In this document: positions 1 through 6,747 of the stretch, in pieces
Numbering within the stretch: position 1 is the first letter of the stretch
Layout of the letters: each line of letters begins with the position of its first letter
Source: an uncultured Faecalibacterium sp.
GTDB lineage: Bacteria > Bacillota > Clostridia > Oscillospirales > Ruminococcaceae
NCBI GenBank assembly: GCA_934539245.1
Contig: CAKTCK010000063.1
Location: 1-8,534, forward strand
Direction: 5' to 3'
DNA length: 8,534 bases
Notes under the pieces: model-generated
What the model saw: the letters and a program-made list of their open reading frames with translations, nothing else
What the model was told of the DNA's origin: nothing
Databases searched by the model: none
Program-made: the position numbers and the translations under genes

Positions 1-1431
1 AACGGCTATCAGGCACGGGCGGTGCAGCAGGTGCAGGACGACCAGATGGGCAACTTTAACGCCATCAGCCGGTTTCAGGGCGGTGTGGAAAGCTCCATCA
101 GCATTCTGGAAGCGTACCGCTGGGAGAACGGCGAGACCGAGGAAATGCTGGAAAAGCTCCGTGCAGCCTGTTCCACCAGCAACGCATGGCTGTGGCGCAT
201 CAGATCCAATATGGACGGCTTGCAGAACGTCAGCGAGGAACAGTGGGTGCTGTACGGCGCGGTGGAGACTACCTACAGCAGCTACAACACCCTGCTGGAA
301 GAGCTGGAGGGCTATCTTTCCAGCGGACAGGATGCAAAGGCGTCCCAGCTGTACTACAACAAGGTCTCGGTCTGCGGCGGGTATCTGAGCCAGTACACCA
401 TGCAGCTGCTGAAAGCCTCGATTCTGGATGCCCAGACTACTTACACCGAGATCTCGGAGCTGGGCGAGCGGATCGCCCTGATGCAGATCGTGGTGGTGGC
501 ACTGTGCGTGGCGCTGGGCTGTGCTTCCGGTCTGATGGTCATGCGGCTGCTGACCCCGGTCTCCCAGATGATCGAGGCCTCCCGCGCTATCAGCCGCAGC
601 CAGTTCGATACCCCGGATATCCCGCTGCCCAAGCAGCCGGAGATCGGGCAGCTGGCAGAGTCCTTCAACCGCATGAAGCACTCCATGGCGCAGCAGGTGA
701 GCACCTTACAGGAGAAAAACGAGATCGAGCGGGAGCTGCACCGCCAAAAGACCGAGGCGCTGGAGCTGCAGAACCGCATGGAGCGCAGCCGGTTGCAGCA
801 GCTGCGCAGCCAGATCGACCCGCATTTTCTGTTCAACACCCTGAACGTCATCCAGCAGATGGCGGGCACAGAGTCTGCCTACCGCACACAGGCGCTCATC
901 ATGGCGCTTTCTCATCTGCTGCGTTATAGCCTGATGAGCAACGATGAGCAGGTGCCCCTCTCCCGGGAGGTGCGCGTTGTGGACGAATATTACTCCATCT
1001 ACCATGTGCGCTTTGGCGACCGGGTGCAGATGGAGTGGGCGTTTTCGGACTCGCTGGATCTGACCGAGACTATGGTGCCGTCCTTTATCTTGCAGCCCAT
1101 CGTGGAAAACGCTTTCAAGCACGGCATCTGCCCCAAGGAAGAGGGTGGCGTGGTGCGCATCCGCATGATCCCCCTGCGGGAAAAGGGTCTGCTGTGCATC
1201 CGGGTGCTGGACAACGGCATGGGCATTGAGCCGGAGCAACTGGAGCAGCTGCGCACGGCATTGGAGCAGCCCGCGCCCCGCTGGGAACATATCGGTATTT
1301 ATAATGTGGCTGCCCGTCTGCGGCTGCTGGATGCTCGCTGCCGGGTGGTGGTGCGCTCCCGGCCGGGGCGGGGAACTGCGGTGATCCTGTATCTGCCGCT
1401 GGTAGAGAATGAGGAGGAATTTGAGGAATGA
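1..1431 (+). CDS. Sensor histidine kinase, YesM/LytS-like (5' partial)
   Basis: The frame is open from base 1, so the true start lies upstream; the GTG at 22 is only an internal valine. About 476 residues are visible. The first ~150 form a helical, presumably extracellular, sensor region. A hydrophobic transmembrane segment follows at nt 472-540, then a HAMP linker (541-705) and a charged coiled coil (about 694-807). The His_kinase domain has the motif DPHFLFNTLN, with the phospho-accepting His at nt 823-825. The ATPase domain shows the N box (PIVENAFKHG, 1096-1125), the G1 box DNGMGI (1210-1227) and RPGRGT (1360-1377). All catalytic motifs look intact. Kinases of this family autophosphorylate and pass phosphate to an AraC-type regulator, which is encoded directly downstream with a 4-nt overlap. 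In many Firmicutes such pairs control sugar ABC transporters; here the partners are TRAP proteins. The ligand is unknown and may be presented by the binding lipoprotein two genes downstream. Confidence 0.93.
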   Translation, partial: NGYQARAVQQVQDDQMGNFNAISRFQGGVESSISILEAYRWENGETEEMLEKLRAACSTSNAWLWRIRSNMDGLQNVSEEQWVLYGAVETTYSSYNTLLEELEGYLSSGQDAKASQLYYNKVSVCGGYLSQYTMQLLKASILDAQTTYTEISELGERIALMQIVVVALCVALGCASGLMVMRLLTPVSQMIEASRAISRSQFDTPDIPLPKQPEIGQLAESFNRMKHSMAQQVSTLQEKNEIERELHRQKTEALELQNRMERSRLQQLRSQIDPHFLFNTLNVIQQMAGTESAYRTQALIMALSHLLRYSLMSNDEQVPLSREVRVVDEYYSIYHVRFGDRVQMEWAFSDSLDLTETMVPSFILQPIVENAFKHGICPKEEGGVVRIRMIPLREKGLLCIRVLDNGMGIEPEQLEQLRTALEQPAPRWEHIGIYNVAARLRLLDARCRVVVRSRPGRGTAVILYLPLVENEEEFEE

Positions 1432-2243
1432 TTCGGCTGTTGATCGCGGATGACGAGAGGATGGAGCGGGAGGCGCTGGCGGATATCGTCATGCGCCGGT
1501 TCGAGCATGAGGTGACGGTGGAGATGGCGGAAAACGGCCGCAAAGCCGCCGATACTGCCGTGCTCTGGGGTGCAGACCTGATTTTGATGGACATCGAGAT
1601 GCCGGGCATGAACGGCCTAGATGCCGCTCGCGCAGTGCTGGAACAGCGCCCGGAGTGCAAGGTGATCTTTATCACAGCGTACAGCCTGTTCCAGTATGCC
1701 CACGAGGCGGTGCATCTGGGTGCCTGCGACTATCTGCTGAAGCCGGTAGACCCGGATGAGACCGAGGCCGCCATCCGCCGCGCCATCCGGCAGATCGAAG
1801 CCGGGCACCGTCTGGCCGAACTGGCTGCGGAAGCCCCGGAGCCGGAAACCGCCCCGGAACAGGAGACCGACCTCGCCGAAGAAGGGGAGAGCGACCGCAA
1901 CGCACTGGTGATGGATCATGTGCGCAAGTATATGGAAGATAACTACATGGCCGACCTCTCGCTGGACAGCGTGAGCGAGATCTTGCACATCAGTCCGGCG
2001 TATCTTTCGGCGCAGTTCAAAAAGTACCAGAAGATGAACTTTCTGGACTGCCTGACCGAGCTGCGCATCAACGCCGCCAAGGAACTGCTGTCCGACCCCT
2101 TCCGCTCCGCAGCGGAGGTGGCCTCCATGGTGGGCTACGAGGATGCCAGCTATTTTGCCCGCGCCTTTAAAAAGCGCACCGGCATGACCCCCACCCAGTA
2201 CCGGAAGAAAGCGGCAAAGGCAGCCCGGGAGGCGCGGCTGTGA
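1428..2243 (+). CDS. Response regulator, receiver + AraC-type HTH (YesN-like)
   Basis: This is a 271-residue transcription factor. The receiver domain (about 1-125) has the acidic pair D8/D9, phospho-acceptor D55 in LILMDIEMPG, T83 in FITA and K105 in LLKPVD, so phosphorylation should be possible. An acidic, Ala/Glu/Pro-rich linker (about 130-157) leads to a C-terminal double helix-turn-helix of the AraC family (about 160-262). This domain carries the usual second-helix signature VGYEDASYFARAFKKRTGMTP. The ATG overlaps the kinase stop codon (ATGA). A GAGGAGG ribosome binding site at 1411-1417, 10 nt before the start, and the overlap suggest translational coupling. The family usually activates transport genes next door by binding direct repeats. 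Repeats of that kind lie before dctP at 3387-3440, so regulation of the TRAP operon is the likely role (inferred). Confidence 0.95.
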   Translation: MIRLLIADDERMEREALADIVMRRFEHEVTVEMAENGRKAADTAVLWGADLILMDIEMPGMNGLDAARAVLEQRPECKVIFITAYSLFQYAHEAVHLGACDYLLKPVDPDETEAAIRRAIRQIEAGHRLAELAAEAPEPETAPEQETDLAEEGESDRNALVMDHVRKYMEDNYMADLSLDSVSEILHISPAYLSAQFKKYQKMNFLDCLTELRINAAKELLSDPFRSAAEVASMVGYEDASYFARAFKKRTGMTPTQYRKKAAKAAREARL

Positions 2244-3244
2244 CCCGCCGTCAGCTGCTGCATCTGCTGACAGCAGCCCCGGCACTAGCAGTTACGGGCT
2301 GCACGGCGCAGTCTGCTTCTTCGCAGCAGGAGAAACCGCTCATTTTGCGCTACGCGGAGAACCAGCCGGAGGACTACCCCACCAGCAAGGCGGCAAGGGC
2401 CTTTGCCGAGCTTGTGGCGCAGCGCACGGATGGCCGGGTGAAGGTGCTGGTCTACAGCGGGGCAGAGCTGGGCGCGGAGCAAAGCGTCATCCAGCAGATG
2501 CAGTTCGGCGGGGTGGATTTTTCCCGCGTGTCTCTGAGCCAGCTGGCAGAGTACGAGCCGGAACTCAGCGTATTGCAGCTGCCCTACCTGTACCGCGATG
2601 CCAAGCAGATGTGGCGGGTGCTGGACGGCAGCATCGGCGACGAGTTTCTGGCCATGCTGGACGGCATGGACTTAGTAGGCCTTTCGTGGTTTGATGCCGG
2701 TGTGCGCAGCTTCTACACCCGGGAAAAGGTGACCGGGCTGGATGACCTGCAGGGGCTGACCATCCGGGTGCAGGAGTCGGACATGATGAGCGATATGATC
2801 ACCACACTGGGCGCGAAGCCGGCGCAGGTGGTGTACAGCAAGGTATATGCCGCCCTGCATAACGCCGAGATCGACGGTGCAGAGAACAACTGGCCCAGCT
2901 ACGAGGTGATGGGACACTACGAGGTAGCGCCCTTTTTCCTGAAGGACGAGCACACCCGCGTGCCGGAGGTGCAGCTGGCCAGCCCGGCGGTGATGGAAAA
3001 GCTTGCCGCGCTGGATGAAAGCTTCCCGGAGGTGATCCGCGCCTGCGCCCGGGAGAGCGCACAGACAGAGCGCGAGCTCTGGGCGCGGCGGGAAGCGGAC
3101 GCAGAGCAGAATATGCGCAAGCTGGGCATCTGTGTCACCGAGCTGGACGAGGCCGAAAAAGCCCGTTTCCGCGCAGCGGTGCAGCCCATGTACGATGAAT
3201 TCTCTGCCCAGCAGGAACTGATCGACCGGATACAGAAAAGCTGA
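2240..3244 (+). CDS. TRAP-type solute-binding lipoprotein, probably the sensory partner of the kinase
   Basis: This is a 334-residue protein of the DctP family (TRAP extracytoplasmic solute receptors, usually 320-360 residues). The signal peptide MTRRQLLHLL... ends in the lipobox AVTGC, with Cys21 as the predicted lipid-anchored residue. Family landmarks are R156 in GVRSFYT, R176 in GLTIRV (the conserved Arg that holds the substrate carboxylate in known members) and GAENN at 213-217. The ligand pocket therefore appears functional. The GTG start overlaps the regulator's stop (GTGA), with GGGAGG at 2227-2232. No permease gene follows; a terminator does. A second, quite different binding protein is encoded with the permease genes. 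This makes the protein likely to act as an accessory receptor feeding the kinase, comparable to Bacillus subtilis DctB with DctS/DctR. A spare transport receptor for the same permease is the alternative. Confidence 0.9.
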   Translation: MTRRQLLHLLTAAPALAVTGCTAQSASSQQEKPLILRYAENQPEDYPTSKAARAFAELVAQRTDGRVKVLVYSGAELGAEQSVIQQMQFGGVDFSRVSLSQLAEYEPELSVLQLPYLYRDAKQMWRVLDGSIGDEFLAMLDGMDLVGLSWFDAGVRSFYTREKVTGLDDLQGLTIRVQESDMMSDMITTLGAKPAQVVYSKVYAALHNAEIDGAENNWPSYEVMGHYEVAPFFLKDEHTRVPEVQLASPAVMEKLAALDESFPEVIRACARESAQTERELWARREADAEQNMRKLGICVTELDEAEKARFRAAVQPMYDEFSAQQELIDRIQKS

Positions 3245-3248
3245 AGAA

Positions 3249-3296
3249 AACGCCCCGAGAAGTGCCCGGATGGACATTTTTCGGGGTGTTATTTTT
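3249..3296 (+). terminator. Intrinsic terminator after the signalling operon
   Basis: The left arm 3249-3261 (AACGCCCCGAGAA) pairs with 3278-3290 (TTTTTCGGGGTGTT region), allowing two G-U pairs. The loop is about 16 nt. The hairpin is followed by ATTTTTG at 3291-3297. It begins 5 bases after the stop of the sensory binding protein and separates the signalling operon from the transporter operon. Confidence 0.88.
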
Positions 3297-3386
3297 GTCA
3301 TAAATACATGAATGTATCCAACTGGTCAGCAGTGTTGCACAAATGAAACGGAAGGCAATTGTGCATTATGGCAAAAACAATCTTGA

Positions 3387-3440
3387 CATTCTTTCGAAAA
3401 ACAGGACATTTTTTGAAAGCCCTTGTTTCATTTCGGAAAA
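3387..3440 (+). repeat. Three imperfect CATT...GAAA repeats, candidate operator
   Basis: The copies are CATTCTTTCGAAAA (3387-3400), CATTTTTTGAAAG (3407-3419) and CATTTCGGAAAA (3429-3440). Their starts are 20 and 22 bp apart, about two helical turns, so all copies face the same side of the DNA. They end just upstream of, or overlap, the best promoter candidate. AraC-type regulators characteristically bind direct repeats in this arrangement, which makes these a candidate site for the regulator at 1428-2243. The copies differ in inner spacing and are A/T-rich, so chance similarity is possible. Confidence 0.45.
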
Positions 3441-3513
3441 TTTGCTAAAGTGTGTACAGTCAATGAACGAAAGCTCCGGCACCTGTGCGCCCGGAGAAGT
3501 TCACAATTATTTT

Positions 3514-3520
3514 AAGGAGG
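3514..3520 (+). promoter_or_regulatory. Ribosome binding site deciding the dctP start
   Basis: AAGGAGG lies 9 nt before the ATG at 3530. It selects that codon over an in-frame upstream ATG at 3485, which has no Shine-Dalgarno sequence and would put charged residues ahead of the signal peptide. Confidence 0.9.
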
Positions 3521-3529
3521 ACGATTCCT

Positions 3530-4618
3530 ATGAAAATGATCTCTCGTCGCAGCTTTATGGCTGTTGCCGGTGCAGCTACCGCTGCTGTTGCTCTGACCGC
3601 CTGCGGTGGTTCCAAGAGCGGCTCCACTTCTACCGCTGCTTCCACCTCTACCGCAGCTTCTGCTGCTGCCGGTGATGCAGCTGCTGCTGCCAGCGATCCC
3701 AAGGTGACTCTGGTTTACGCCGAGGTCAACCCGCTGGATACCATCGTTGGTCAGACTGGTTCTCACTTCAAGGAGAAGGTCGAGGAGCTGAGCGGCGGTT
3801 CTGTTGTCGTTGACGTGCAGGCTTCCGGTGTTCTGGGCTCTGAGAACGACGTTCTGGACGCTATTCTGGGCGGCTCTACCTCCATCGATATCAGCCGTAT
3901 CTCTGCTTTCGCTCTGACCAGCTACGGCTGCAACAAGTCCAAGCTGCTGTCCATCCCCTTCACCTTCAACAACCGCGCTCACTTCTGGAACTTTGCCAAC
4001 AGCGATCTGGCTCCTGAGTTCCTGAACGAGCCTCAGGAACTGGGTCTGCCCGTTCGCGGCCTGTTCTACGGCGAGGAGGGCTTCCGTCACTTCTTCACCG
4101 TCAAGCCCGTTGCAACCATCGCTGACCTGAAGGGCATGAAGCTGCGTGTGTCCAACGACCCCGTTATGAACGGCATGGTCGAGGGTCTGGGCGCTAACCC
4201 CACCGTCGTTGCTTTCGGCGAACTGTACAGCGCACTGCAGACCGGCGTTGTGGATGGCGCTGAGCAGCCCATCGCAAACTACAAGTCCAACGCCTTCCCC
4301 GAGGTCGCTAACAACCTGATCCTGGACGGCCACACTCTGGGCGCTGTGCAGGCTGTCATCACCGACAACGCATGGGGCAAGCTGACCGCTAACCAGCAGG
4401 CTGCTGTTATGGCTGCTGCTGCCGATACCCAGAAGTTCAACGCTGATCTGTCCGAGACCGCTGAGAACAAGGTTCTGGAAGAGCTGCGCTCCTCCGGCTG
4501 CAACGTTGTGGATGTGGACGACAAGACTCCCTGGCAGGAAGCTTGCGCTAAGGTCATCAAGGACAACACCTCTGATCAGGCTGAGCTGTACCAGAAGCTG
4601 CTGGACATGAAGGCATAA
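3530..4618 (+). CDS. dctP: TRAP transporter solute-binding lipoprotein DctP
   Basis: This is the extracytoplasmic receptor (362 residues) of a tripartite TRAP transporter. It captures an organic acid outside the cell and delivers it to DctQM. The signal peptide MKMISRRSFM... ends in LTACG, with Cys25 as the predicted lipidated residue. A flexible Ser/Thr/Ala/Gly-rich tether (26-57) precedes the mature domain. Conserved landmarks are R186 in FRHFFT, R206 in GMKLRV (the substrate carboxylate clamp in known family members) and DGAEQP at 242-247, where the sensory paralogue at 2240-3244 has GAENN. The two binding proteins align only loosely, so they are not a recent duplication. Codon use is strongly biased: Ala is mostly GCT with no GCG, Val is rich in GTT/GTC, and Leu is almost all CTG. 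This suggests very high expression. The substrate may be a C4-dicarboxylate, a sugar acid, sialic acid or another carboxylate; the sequence does not decide. Confidence 0.94.
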   Translation: MKMISRRSFMAVAGAATAAVALTACGGSKSGSTSTAASTSTAASAAAGDAAAAASDPKVTLVYAEVNPLDTIVGQTGSHFKEKVEELSGGSVVVDVQASGVLGSENDVLDAILGGSTSIDISRISAFALTSYGCNKSKLLSIPFTFNNRAHFWNFANSDLAPEFLNEPQELGLPVRGLFYGEEGFRHFFTVKPVATIADLKGMKLRVSNDPVMNGMVEGLGANPTVVAFGELYSALQTGVVDGAEQPIANYKSNAFPEVANNLILDGHTLGAVQAVITDNAWGKLTANQQAAVMAAAADTQKFNADLSETAENKVLEELRSSGCNVVDVDDKTPWQEACAKVIKDNTSDQAELYQKLLDMKA

Positions 4619-4650
4619 TCTGGCTTTCCATCCGATCTAAGTAGTACATT

Positions 4651-4699
4651 GCCCGGCGGAGGCCCACGGGAATACGCCCGCAGGCTCCGCCGGGCTTTT
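4651..4699 (+). terminator. Intercistronic hairpin between dctP and dctQ (attenuator or partial terminator)
   Basis: A perfect 11-bp GC-rich stem pairs GCCCGGCGGAG (4651-4661) with CTCCGCCGGGC (4685-4695). An inner CGGG/CCCG mini-stem (4667-4670 and 4677-4680) sits in the loop, and TTTT follows at 4696-4699. The U tract is short, and the dctQ ribosome binding site starts 4 bases later with no obvious new strong promoter. The hairpin probably lets only some transcripts continue and shields the dctP message 3' end, giving more receptor than permease. Confidence 0.8.
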
Positions 4700-4715
4700 A
4701 TATGGAGGAATTTCT

Positions 4716-5237
4716 ATGCCGAAAATCTTTACCACTCTGGATAAGATCAGACCGGCGTACGACATTACCTACAAGGTGGTTCTGTTCATCTGCAAGATCC
4801 TGCTGATCGCAGATATCCTCATTACCACGATGTCGGTCATTGGCCGTTACGTCCCCTTTATCCCGGATCCCTCCTGGTCTGAGGAGGTCGTTCTGACCTG
4901 CATGAGTTACATGGCTGTGCTGAGCGCTGCGCTGGCCATCCGCCGCGGCGCACACATCCGCATGACTGCCTTTGATATGTACCTGCCCAAGAAAGTGGTC
5001 AAGGCGCTGGACATTTTGTCCGATGTGGCTGTGATGATCCTTGGTGTGGTCATGATGATGGTCGGCTGGAACTACGCCACTACGCTGGGCGGCCGTGGCT
5101 TCTATGTTTCCATGCCTTGGCTGAGCCGCTTCTGGATGTACTTCCCGGTGCCGCTGGCCGGCGTTGCCATGATCATCTTCGAGCTTGAGTCTCTGTACAA
5201 CCATATCAAGAGCTTTTTTGTAAAGGAGGAAATGTAA
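4716..5237 (+). CDS. dctQ: TRAP transporter small permease subunit DctQ
   Basis: This 173-residue integral membrane protein has four predicted transmembrane helices (about 20-43, 57-76, 98-120 and 137-157), the normal DctQ layout and length. The signature region GRYVPFIPDPSWSEEVV (43-59) includes the W-S-E motif typical of the family, and YFPVPLAGVAM (142-152) matches the last-helix consensus. In TRAP systems DctQ partners the large subunit and helps dock the loaded binding protein. GGAGG at 4704-4708, 7 nt before the ATG, supports the start. The gene follows the hairpin after dctP and is separated from dctM by a single base. Q and M are separate genes here, not fused. Confidence 0.93.
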   Translation: MPKIFTTLDKIRPAYDITYKVVLFICKILLIADILITTMSVIGRYVPFIPDPSWSEEVVLTCMSYMAVLSAALAIRRGAHIRMTAFDMYLPKKVVKALDILSDVAVMILGVVMMMVGWNYATTLGGRGFYVSMPWLSRFWMYFPVPLAGVAMIIFELESLYNHIKSFFVKEEM

Positions 5238-5238
5238 T

Positions 5239-6579
5239 ATGACAGTTCAGACACTGGCGATCATTGTCCTTCTTGTCAGCTTCTTTGTTATGATCTTCCT
5301 GCGCTTCCCCATTGCATACGCCGTTGGTCTGTCCAGCGTGCTGTGCATGCTGGTGCAGGGTCAGGCACTGACCGACGTCTGCCGCCTGATGGTCAAGGGC
5401 ATTTCTTCCTTCAGCCTGATGGCTGTGCCGTTCTTCATCACCATGGGCGTGCTCATGGGCTCCGGCGGCATCTCTGAAAAGCTGATCGCACTGGCTGACG
5501 CCTGCGTTGGCTGGATGCGCGGCGGTATGGCCATGGTCAATATCGTGGCTTCCTACTTCTTCGGCGGCATTTCCGGTTCTGCTTCCGCCGATACCGCTTC
5601 CATCGGTTCCATCATGATCCCCATGATGGTGGATCAGGGCTACGGCGCAGACTTCTCCACCGCTGTTACCATCACCTCCTCCTGCGAGGGTCTGCTGGTT
5701 CCCCCCAGCCATAACATGGTCATCTACGCTACCACCGCCGGTGGTATCTCCGTGGGCAGCCTGTTCCTGGCCGGCTATCTGCCCGGCGCTCTGCTGGCTA
5801 TCGTACTGATGATCGGCTCCTACATCATCTCGGTCAAGCGCAACTACCCCAAGGGCGATCCGTTCAGCATCAAGGCTTTTGTCAAGCAGCTGGGCACCTC
5901 CATCTGGGCACTGGCCGCTGTTATCATCGTGGTGTTCGGCGTTGTCGGCGGCGTGTTCACCGCTACCGAGTCCGCTGCTATCGCCGTTATCTACTCTCTG
6001 CTCGTTTCCGTGTTCGTCTATAAGGGTCTGGACTGGAAGGGCGTGTGGCACGCTCTGGACGAGTGCGTCAATACCCTGTCCATCGTGCTGATCCTGATTG
6101 CTACCTCTGCAGTGTTCGGCAACTGCCTGACCATGCTGCATGTGCCTGATCTGGCAGCAACCGCCATCACCGACCTCACCGATAACCCCTACATCATTGC
6201 ACTGCTCATCGACCTGATCCTGCTGGTGCTGGGCATGATCATGGATATGGCTCCCATCATCCTGATCGCTACCCCCATCCTGCTGCCCATTGCCACCTCC
6301 ATCGGCATCGATCCCATCCAGTTCGGTATCATCGTGGTTCTGAACTGCGGCATCGGCCTGCTGACTCCTCCCGTTGGCTCCGTTCTGTTCATCGGCTCTG
6401 CCGTTGCAAAGCGCCCCATGGAGAAGGTCGTCAAGGCGACCCTGCCGTTCTACCTGTGCATGTTCATTGCACTGCTGCTGCTGACCTACGTTCCCGACAT
6501 CAGCCTTGCCATCCCCAAGCTGCTGGGCGGCTATGTAAGCCCCATCGCAAACCCGCTGGGTCCTGTGTTCATCCACTAA
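5239..6579 (+). CDS. dctM: TRAP transporter large permease subunit DctM
   Basis: This is the 446-residue transport subunit, which carries substrate inward, in characterised members by sodium symport. It is hydrophobic throughout, with about 11-12 membrane segments including re-entrant hairpins. Clear family motifs are FGGISGSASADTASIG (108-123), VPPSHNMVIY (154-163), GVFTATESAA (238-247), GMIMDMAPIILI (332-343) and GLLTPPVG (373-380). These two-fold related hairpin motifs are the expected substrate and Na+ site regions. Length is typical (about 420-450). AAAGGAGGA (5222-5230), 8 nt before the ATG and inside the end of dctQ, indicates coupled translation. Codon use is intermediate between dctP and the signalling genes. 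A terminator follows, so no catabolic gene is co-transcribed downstream to hint at the substrate. Confidence 0.96.
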   Translation: MTVQTLAIIVLLVSFFVMIFLRFPIAYAVGLSSVLCMLVQGQALTDVCRLMVKGISSFSLMAVPFFITMGVLMGSGGISEKLIALADACVGWMRGGMAMVNIVASYFFGGISGSASADTASIGSIMIPMMVDQGYGADFSTAVTITSSCEGLLVPPSHNMVIYATTAGGISVGSLFLAGYLPGALLAIVLMIGSYIISVKRNYPKGDPFSIKAFVKQLGTSIWALAAVIIVVFGVVGGVFTATESAAIAVIYSLLVSVFVYKGLDWKGVWHALDECVNTLSIVLILIATSAVFGNCLTMLHVPDLAATAITDLTDNPYIIALLIDLILLVLGMIMDMAPIILIATPILLPIATSIGIDPIQFGIIVVLNCGIGLLTPPVGSVLFIGSAVAKRPMEKVVKATLPFYLCMFIALLLLTYVPDISLAIPKLLGGYVSPIANPLGPVFIH

Positions 6580-6610
6580 GCGCAGCATAAGGCAAAACCC
6601 TTGCATCTTT

Positions 6611-6658
6611 AAGACCGGAGCCTGTCAGCCCTTTGGGCTGCGGGCCCCGGTCTTTTTT
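6611..6658 (+). terminator. Intrinsic terminator of the TRAP operon
   Basis: The outer stem AAGACCGG (6611-6618) pairs with CCGGTCTT (6647-6654). An inner hairpin CAGCCC-TTT-GGGCTG lies at 6626-6640, and a run of six T occupies 6653-6658. Partial pairing between the two stems gives a long compound hairpin, strong by eye. Confidence 0.92.
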
Positions 6659-6683
6659 GCGTGTGCACCAAAATGCGGACAGC

Positions 6684-6712
6684 TTGCACGGCGGGGAACA
6701 CTATGATACAAT
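6684..6712 (+). promoter_or_regulatory. Promoter of the pseudokinase gene (sigma-A type, extended -10)
   Basis: The -35 TTGCAC (6684-6689) is separated by 17 bp from the -10 TACAAT (6707-6712). The -10 matches the consensus at 5 of 6 positions and is preceded by TGA (6704-6706), an extended -10. Transcription would start near 6719, leaving a 5' leader of about 28 nt. The promoter sits between the TRAP terminator and the next start codon, so the downstream gene is an independent unit. Confidence 0.8.
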
Positions 6713-6731
6713 AAAGTGTATAGAAGTTGGG

Positions 6732-6739
6732 AAGGGGAG
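6732..6739 (+). promoter_or_regulatory. Ribosome binding site deciding the pseudokinase start
   Basis: AAGGGGAG lies 8 nt before the ATG at 6748. It rules out the in-frame TTG at 6727, whose use would place the binding site inside the coding region. The ATG start puts the first zinc-ribbon cysteine at residue 7. Confidence 0.75.
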
Positions 6740-6747
6740 AAAACACT

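Larger units (their letters stand above)
3297..3529 (+). promoter_or_regulatory. Regulatory leader of the TRAP operon
   Basis: This AT-richer gap holds no convincing gene. From 5' to 3' it contains a 14-bp palindrome ATACATGAATGTAT (3304-3317), a 7-bp inverted repeat TGCACAA/TTGTGCA (3336-3342 and 3359-3365), three imperfect repeats (3387-3440) and promoter candidates. The best promoter guess is an extended -10 TGCTAAAGT (3443-3451) with a poor -35 TTGTTT (3423-3428) at 17-bp spacing. Alternatives are TTGAAA (3413-3418) with GAAAAT (3436-3441), and a perfect TTGACA (3383-3388) with no good -10. Weak core elements next to repeats fit an activator-dependent promoter. Which element is used cannot be decided by eye. 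Confidence 0.6.

Noticed and set aside
3485..3529. Upstream ATG in frame with dctP
   Set aside because: There is no Shine-Dalgarno sequence before it, and it would place a charged stretch ahead of the lipoprotein signal peptide. The ATG at 3530 has AAGGAGG at the right distance.
3542..3565. SRRSFM in the DctP signal peptide as a twin-arginine export signal
   Set aside because: The lipobox LTAC and short hydrophobic core fit Sec-type lipoprotein export. Paired arginines are common in the n-region of such peptides, and nothing else indicates Tat dependence.
3343..3675. 110-codon + strand frame across the dctP leader and gene start
   Set aside because: It crosses the promoter region and overlaps dctP in another frame. 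It has no ribosome binding site, and its Cys/Arg/Tyr-rich translation looks random.
3530..4618. dctP codon shift as evidence of horizontal transfer
   Set aside because: The favoured codons are a restricted set typical of highly expressed genes, and the gene sits in a normal operon with its partners. Translational selection is simpler.
5206..6606. 466-codon open frame on the - strand opposite dctM
   Set aside because: Its translation is His/Gln/Asp/Gly-rich low complexity with no domain, as expected opposite a hydrophobic GC-rich gene. dctM on the + strand carries every family motif.
6727..6747. TTG in frame with the pseudokinase as start
   Set aside because: The ATG at 6748 has a good binding site 8 nt upstream. 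Using the TTG would put that site inside the gene.
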